The position numbers and the translations under genes are program-made. A stretch of 64,000 nucleotides of DNA from Rostratula benghalensis (taxonomy: Eukaryota; Chordata; Aves; Charadriiformes; Rostratulidae), in contig VXAI01000046.1 in NCBI GenBank assembly GCA_013399305.1, forward strand, positions 2,240,631 to 2,304,630. The letters run 5' to 3'. Below the pieces are notes generated by a model that was not told where the DNA came from, made no database searches, and saw nothing but the letters and a program-made list of their open reading frames with translations. Positions within the stretch are counted from its first letter, which is position 1. Each line of letters starts with the position of its first letter. This document shows positions 56,601 to 64,000 of this stretch, piece after piece.

Positions 56601-59600
56601 CAACAGAGGCTGATGGAAAACATTGTCTTTAGATCAGATTCCAATATCAGAATGGAACTAGTTGCCAAGAATCCATCCAGTGGGCTACTTCATGCATTTC
56701 AAGCCACAGCTGTTTTTACCCACCACACATGGACCACTCGGTTGGCTTGTCACACCTGAGGAGGCAATAAAATCTATTTGCCGTGGTCAGCAAGGACAAT
56801 TTTTAACTTCAGCAACGGAGTGCTCTAACTGCTAGACAAACAATTCATTAATCTTTCTCTTTCAAAGTAAAGTACAAGCCAGATACATACATTAATGGCA
56901 ACAATTCATCCAGTTTGGGACAGTATATCTTTAATAGCTTACCTCCCAACATCTTTACAGTTATCTTAAAATGCGATTGCTGTCTATGATCTTTACTTGG
57001 TCTCTTAAAAGGAAAACTTAATACTGGAATTTTTATTGTATTCTGAATAAGCTTTTCTGAGGCACTGTGGTGTCCTATGTGTTGTTGGGTCGAGTTTCAT
57101 TCCAAATTTTAACTTATTTTCCTAATAGCTATGTAAAATGAAATGCTACATTGTATTCCAGAGCTGTGCAACAGGAAGTCTTAGAAGACAGCTGTTCTCC
57201 TTTGGCTAAGTCTTTTTCAATACAAGATCATTCAGCTATTTTTTCCCCCCTCTGGAATTCAGAACTAGTTCTTCTAATAGTAACACAACATTTTGCTGCT
57301 ATTGATATGGGAGCAGCGAGTATTTAGTTTGTAGGTATCAAGTAGTATCATAAACAGACTTCTTTGGTATATCAACTCTCAGCAGCTTCAAAGAGCTTTG
57401 GAACAAGCTCTGATTCCAACTCCAAAATTCATATGAGTTACATCACTTTCTGTAATGGAACTGCATGATACCTACTGTGAAATGAATATTCCTACCAGAT
57501 CAATCTTTTTAAGATTTAGTATGTTAATATGACCCATGACTTAAGTCACCTTTTGTACTGCTTTCTGTTTGATTATAATCTTATCTATTAATCATGTTAA
57601 TCCAATAGAATCTGCCTTAATCAAATGCAAGTCAATTACCCACTTCATCAAATTATATTTTTAATGAAAGACATTTTTTAAGATTGAATACCAATTAAAG
57701 ACGTGTTTAAGGAACTGTGGCTAGGTATAGAGCATGGAACGCTTGGCTCTCCCTGAGAAGGTAGTTTTCATACCTACTTCCAGGTCAAGTAGTTTGAAGA
57801 AGACTCCTGAAGAGACACTAAGCTCCCAGCAGACAGTTGTTGGCTATGCACATAGTCAATGTCCCACCTAAAAAAAAATCTTCATGCCTGCTGCCTGATC
57901 ACAGAGAGGAGTTAGGTTGCATAGACTTTAAAGAACAGATCATGACTTGTCACATAAGAATTAAAATTAAGAGGAAGAGGCTACACTGGCCAATGGGTGT
58001 AAGCCTGAAATACGACAATCAAATGTACCAGCCCCAAAGATACCTGGATATTTAGATTCCAGATCCATAAAGGGCTTACTTAGAAAAGCTTCCCTAACCC
58101 TAACTGCAAATTTTCTACCCCTTTCATTCCCCTGCAGCTAAAACTCAGAAGAGCAACCTCTGTATTCATTAATTCATTTTGGTCCCCATTTGACCAAGTT
58201 CCATTAAATCCTAAACCAAAAATTCAAGCTACAGAACATTATGTGAAAATTAATCATGCTTTCTTTCTGTCTTACGATGTGATCACACCTGAAAAAGAAG
58301 AGGTAGTGATCTGGAAGAGGAAGAATGCTAACTGATCAACATGGCGAATCCAACGTTCTAAATCCAATGTGTGTGAAAGTCTTTTTCACCTCTCTCTGTG
58401 TTTCATTCCACCTCTTCAGTTCTGATTTGCTTGGCTGTCCTGCCACCTCTCTTGTTCCAGACTTGCTGAGAGCAACTGCTTAATCTACAGACAGGTCCAC
58501 TTACCAGCGTCTTCAGTAGTCTAGAATCTGGTCATTTTCACCAGTATAGACTGGTGGAAAACTTGTGGCAATCACAGTCTCAGAGGAATTTTTATCCACA
58601 CTGACGGGATTTATATGCTTGAGGAATAGAAATTATAAAAAAAATCTTGATTTTTAACAACTTCCACAGCCAGTTCCTTTTCCCATGTTCTAATACAGTA
58701 GACACAATTCCTTAACAAAAGCTGTCACCACCTCTCTTGGTGACTTTCACCTCCTTAGGGGAATATCCACCGTGCAGTTCAGAAATACAACTGCGCCTCA
58801 TCTAAGCACACCTGGACAACTGGAAGCAATGGTTCAGGAGGCAGCTACACTGCATGGAAACACGTAAGGCTCCTGTTACACCGAATGTGCATAAAACCCC
58901 AGTTCCAGTGGTTTGCAGGCTTCTGATACACTAACTTGCCAAAAGAGTTGCATGCAAAGTCAGCAGTCTGCCATGCAGGATACCAAAAGGCACTACAAAG
59001 TAGCAATTTAGGGATAAAATATCCTGACTTAATTGAAGACAAGGGATTTAACTTCTACCATTACTTTTTATTTCCTCATCCATTACAGATTTGCTTCTGA
59101 AAGCTAACTAATTATCAGCGCTTCTTTGCACTTTTTCTTTTTTCATTGGTTTTATTTTCCACGTGAAGGCACTTGATCAACTTCACTAGACCTTGAATTA
59201 GCCAATGGCCATGATCAAACTTTTTGGGTTTGAAGAAAAATAACTTGGCTGATTACAGGAGAACCAAGCTTTGCAGAATCTATAAGCCTCATTTTTCCTC
59301 CTTACTGGGACACATAAACCCAATCCTTGGTCCTGTCTTAAAATATGCTGGGTTTCAATGCAAACATTTGATATGTGATGCAATTATTCCCTGTCTGAAT
59401 GGAGGATGTCACTTAACTAAGGTCATTCAACACAGTGAGCTTTTAAAGGACATTTCTAAGTCCTAAGACAATGGTGCTTTCTTTTGCGGTTAAATTTTAA
59501 ATCTCTCAGCTTCAATATTTATGCTACACAGCTGATCAGAAAGGGGTCCTATTGGAGAGTGGGGGCTGCTTATATCCCTTTAATTATACAGACACTTGGA

Positions 59601-62600
59601 AGGCAAGAGCTTTTCAAACTTTGAATTTACATAGCAAAGCAAACACTGAGAATGTAAAAGACTTGGTCTGGTATTGAAGAATGCTGAGTAAGATAAAGCA
59701 CAAAATACATTTTGTCTGCAGATGCACTGCAAACACAAAGAGGAATATTTCAAAGAAACTAACCTTTATAAATTTAATGTCATCTGTTGCATTATTACTG
59801 ACAAATACCTTACTAATCATCTTAAATTACATTACTCATCTCTAATTTGAATTAAATTCAAAATCCTATACACATTCATTGTGTATGGCTTTCCTGCACT
59901 GACTTTTCTATAGTTGTTTTTGTAATCATCAAGTCAATTTAATTACTACTATTAGAATTAAAACAATGTCAGTTTTAAAACTGTTTTAATGTTCTAAAAT
60001 AGTTCACATGAAAAAAAAAAACAAACCCCACAACCCAACAACTAATAGCTTTAATTTGCTGTTAATGTAATCTAAATAAATATTAAGCAACAGAGACACT
60101 AGGGGCTTTTGAGAGAAATTATGCCAGTCAGCCAGAGCTCAAGTTTACTCTCCAAACTGAGTGATGGCATGTAACATAGTAAACAATCTATTTTCTATAT
60201 CCTAACAGCTACATAATGTCCTTGTTTCTTATAGTAACTGGATTGCCAATACAATATTGACAAAGCATCACTAGGCTGAAGCCAAGCTGACCTCATATCA
60301 CCATTTTTATTCCTGGACACATAGCATTGCGCTGCACTGCTCTGGATTACAGCGTGCCCAGATCCGCAGTGTTCAAAAAGGCAAAGCTCACAGAGTAGCT
60401 TAGTAGACCAGCATGCACCGACTGGGTAAATAATTTTAAAAGTCACTTAAAAATGAGACTGTTTTGGTGCCAGAAGGACTGTGAAAGCCAGATATTTTCC
60501 TCATATCTGTATACACTTTTCTGGATTTGGACTAGAGTTGCAGAAGATGTTGGCTACCCAAGTGTTCCCCAGTACTGTTTACCAGCTACTGGGCATTGTG
60601 GGAGGTACTTCACAAGCTTGGCAAAATTTCTGAACAAAAGTATTTGCTTTCTCCAAATTCCAGACAATGAAAAAAAATCTGTATGGCCCAAGACTGTATG
60701 CCAGATCTTGGTTAACACAAAGCAGGACGAAATAAAGCTATCCTAAACAACTGCCATAATCTTCAGGATTCTGTAGAATCCTCTCTCATCCTCTGAGAAT
60801 AACCAGATAAAAAGAAATTAAGTAAAAATGCTGTATCTACATTAACTCTCCAAATTATGTTATGCTTTGGAGAAAGGTGTTCTATAGAGTAAAGCCTCAC
60901 AGAGCTTCCCTTGAAAGGAAGCTGAATCTGTAAATATTCTTCAGGTCAGTATTCACAGCAATTTTTGCTCAGTTTTCAAGTGTACGTTACATGGCAGTGG
61001 TTTAGTCCCTTATCAGAACTACTGACTGTTCAACCAGAATAATACACTTTTTGAAGCAGTAACCACTGATTTAACCTAAGATCAGCACACACATGCATTT
61101 TTACATCTTAAAAGATATGAAACAGATTTATATAGAAAAAATACAGGCTAATACAGTATGTAATTAACACAAAATTATTCTCCAGGCTTAACTGCCCAAT
61201 ACATTTATGTTTTAATTAGCCACGTTAGCACTGACAGAATTAGGTACAAATGTTTTGGGATTATCACACATCAAACCCAGAACAAATTCCAATTTTCTTA
61301 ATCAGTTTTTCATTTCTGATCAATATTCTCCCCTCTTTCCCCTTCCCCCTCCCCGCCCCCACATTCTTAGCAACTATATTCTTCTTTCTGAAAGGGCTGA
61401 TCACCCTGGGCTTGCACTAATACCCCACAGTAGCTTGGCTTCACCAGTAACTGCCATGTGACAAAACCTCACCTAGGCTTGCTCCTTTAAGCTGGTCGTT
61501 CCTGCCATTAGAAATGACATCTGGATGAAATTTCTCTGGCACAAAAGGATATTTCCATCCCTCTTTAACCCTGGTTGAAGATAATTAAACTGCACAATTC
61601 TCCTGAGCCCATGGCGATTTAGCAGAAGAGTTTTGCATTTCCATCCAGCCCTACTGGAGAAGCCAAGTGCCTGACTAATTTTGTGCATGGGAGTATATGA
61701 GTGTCTGAGCAGTTCCATTTACATCAGTCAGACTACTTACATGCTTAGGATTAATTACACATTTAAGGCAGATTTGCCAGTGATTACCATTAATTGCAAC
61801 TGCAGTGATTTAGGTCCTTCCATGAGAGTTAGCATAAGTGCGTAGGCCTTCTTCTTCATTACTTTGTTCCTTTTTAAGGCAAAAGCCTCCTTGAATTCGT
61901 AGTTTCCTAAAAAGCTAACAAAACCCCTAATGTCTCAAGACACAGCTGTGCTACTGCTGTTAAATCATGTAAATTCCAGAGACATACTCATGCACTGTTC
62001 AAATTGGCAATACTGGTGATGCTCTCAGCTCCATTGCCTTGTCATCAAATAATCAGATTTTATAAGTTTCTGAGCTACATTAGAGATATATCATAGTGCT
62101 TAGAAGCATTCTACTTGGAGCAGCTGAAAAAGTGGTATGATCTGATTTCACAGTCATATCATGATTTCAGTCCACACGAAGCAGGTATGGTGTACAGCAG
62201 CTGGTTTAGGGAATTAATAGCTTGGCTGTGGAGTCACATTTCTATAAAGACAGATACAAATCAGAAATCTGCTGTGATGTAGCTGTGTTCCTACATCATC
62301 TTCCTCAAAGATTGAGGGGTTGGAAAATAGCAAAAATAACTGCAGAGAGGAGATACCATTATACTCCAAAAGGGAGAGGAGACCACAGTCTGTGTGTGCT
62401 GGCTGATGAAAACCACTACTGTTAGTTCCAGACCAGCAGTATTTTAAGGAAAAAAGTTAGTATAGTTCACAGGCTTTTGTTGTTACTTCTTTTTCTGATT
62501 CTCATGCATTATCTTGACAATACAACATGAATTTTACAGAAGTTTCTGAAATATTAGAGATTCCAAACATAATGGAAAATGACGAAACATTACTATCGTT

Positions 62601-63438
62601 TATACTAAATTCAGTTTAGTACAAGACATTTTCCTTTAATTTCTGCAAAGGGCTATCTTTATCCAGCAAACGAGCGTGGTGAAGCCAGACTGAGAGGGAC
62701 GGACAAGGAAGAAAATGAAGGGCTAATAATGATATAAAGAGATTTAGACTTTAAGGAGTCAAGTCAATTTTCATTCTGACTGATCATAACCAAATACAAT
62801 AATTGCCAGTTAAAATACCACTCCAAGAGGGCTCAGTGCTGTAAGCCAGCATCAGAAAAACGCAGCTTCAGCCATCATCCCGACTGATGTTAAGCAGGCT
62901 ACTTTTCCAAACTAAGGATATGATGCTAAGTCATGAGCAATCAAATACAGAAATGATTAATTACTTTGATGGAACAATTCTATATATTACAGCCTGACAC
63001 TTTTCTGATAATCCCATCACTGGGGGCACCACACATTCTGAGCATAACAAGGAAAAATACCAGTATTTTGTTTTAGTAAGGCCTTATTAAAAGGTGCTAG
63101 TATTTCCTGACACTGAGCCGAGACAGTCACTTTTAATGCGATGAATGTTATTGGCTGAATGTCAGTTGCTATTCCAGCAGGTTTTATACTGGCATTCAAA
63201 GAATGAAGGAGAAAGTTGTACTTTCAGATTAATTCCTGCTCCTTTTTTTGCCAGTATGAAAAAACATATAGCTGGAAATTCAGAATATTACAGATCTTCA
63301 CTTCAGATACCCTGTCACAGACCTCAGGCACGTTTTGCTATAACTATCAATGAAATTACAGTTATTGATTGCCGCCACTACAATTCAACTTTTGGCCACT
63401 AAAAGCTGAAGCCACGTAAAATGGCTTGAGTTAGCAAT
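53665..63438. other. Intergenic, gene desert
   Basis: Mostly AT-rich unique sequence with no exon chain, transposon or RNA gene recognised. Minor items are an A/C-rich tract at about 60009-60041 and a pyrimidine tract at 61326-61360. A short minus frame at 54485-54718 has plausible composition but no identity. Around 61730-61820, TTAATTA/TAATTG cores cluster in unique sequence. Confidence 0.55.
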
Positions 63439-63522
63439 GGTTCATCAGGAAAAAGAAAACACCCTGTGTGTTATCCAAATGGTTCATCAGGATAAAGAAA
63501 ACACCCAGTGCCTTATCCAAAC
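63439..63522. repeat. 42-bp tandem duplication, two copies
   Basis: Copy one at 63439-63480 and copy two at 63481-63522 both begin GGTTCATCAGGA and end TTATCCAAA. They differ at a handful of positions, so the duplication is not very recent. It has no coding role. Confidence 0.92.
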
Positions 63523-64000
63523 TTAACAAGTAGAAAGCTTTTAGAACAGCAATGAAAATTAGCAGTTCAGCGCACATGGTACCTGAATGGCAAAGGTAAG
63601 TGTTTGTATTGTAACATATTTACATCTATGCAATAAATACTGTCTTAACTACTATCTGATATTTAGTGATTATCTGAAACACCTTAGCTTCAAAATCAGA
63701 ATTTCTAAAATAAATTGCAAACAATAGTTACCTTTTTATTTGCCTAATTTTTATTCAACTTGCCATATTATCAATTAGAATACTTCCAAAAAGAATTCCC
63801 ATTTTTGATAATGGGAAAGCATGTCTTTCCAATGATTATATGAAAATATAAAAATGATTGCAGATCTTAATTTATACCTAAGTATCCATAATTATATCTA
63901 TATCTGAGTTTCTCTAGCTGTGTACAGCTAAAAGATACAAGAAAATGAGAAATGTATAGTTTATCTATACACATAATAAAGGCAAAATAAATACCAGGGT
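63523..64000. other. Intergenic, no recognised feature
   Basis: AT-rich end of the window; nothing identifiable. Confidence 0.6.

Noticed and set aside
1..64000. CRISPR arrays, bacterial operons, tRNA or rRNA genes
   Set aside because: The window is vertebrate nuclear DNA. No regular direct-repeat array and no tRNA cloverleaf or rRNA sequence was found on either strand.

Overview
The window is vertebrate nuclear DNA from a bird. The evidence is long introns with GT/AG splice sites, an AT-rich background with one sharp CpG island, several CR1 LINE 3' ends (the dominant avian LINE), and an LTR that closely resembles endogenous retrovirus LTRs I know from bird genomes. I cannot name the species.

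Positions 1-18300 hold one gene, BNIP2, on the minus strand. Nine coding exons between 12663 and 2372 splice in frame into a 310-residue protein that matches BNIP2 almost residue for residue. Two further upstream pieces are a well-bounded exon at 13224-13361 and a CpG-island first exon ending at 17795. The promoter at about 17.8-18.1 kb carries two NRF1-type palindromes, an ETS core and a TCACGTGA E-box. The 3'UTR runs left from 2371, with two AATAAA signals at about 1.1-1.2 kb past the stop. Introns contain two CR1 fragments and little else.

Positions 18300-64000 appear to be gene desert. I found no exon chain, tRNA, rRNA or other recognisable gene. The region holds CR1 fragments (30.9, 42.7 and 44.1 kb), a 5'-truncated LTR (37.7-38.1 kb), a heavily decayed reverse transcriptase relic of Ty3/Gypsy type (about 34.9-35.4 kb), homopolymers, A/C-rich low-complexity blocks and a 42-bp tandem duplication. 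In mammals BNIP2's promoter faces a gene desert leading to FOXB1. The layout here fits that, so several unique-looking, motif-dense stretches are listed as weak candidates for conserved regulatory elements.

I found no evidence for an undescribed biological system. The most interesting items are the possible N-terminal extension and overlapping uORF arrangement of BNIP2, the non-consensus splice donor after its first coding exon, and the Ty3/Gypsy fossil.
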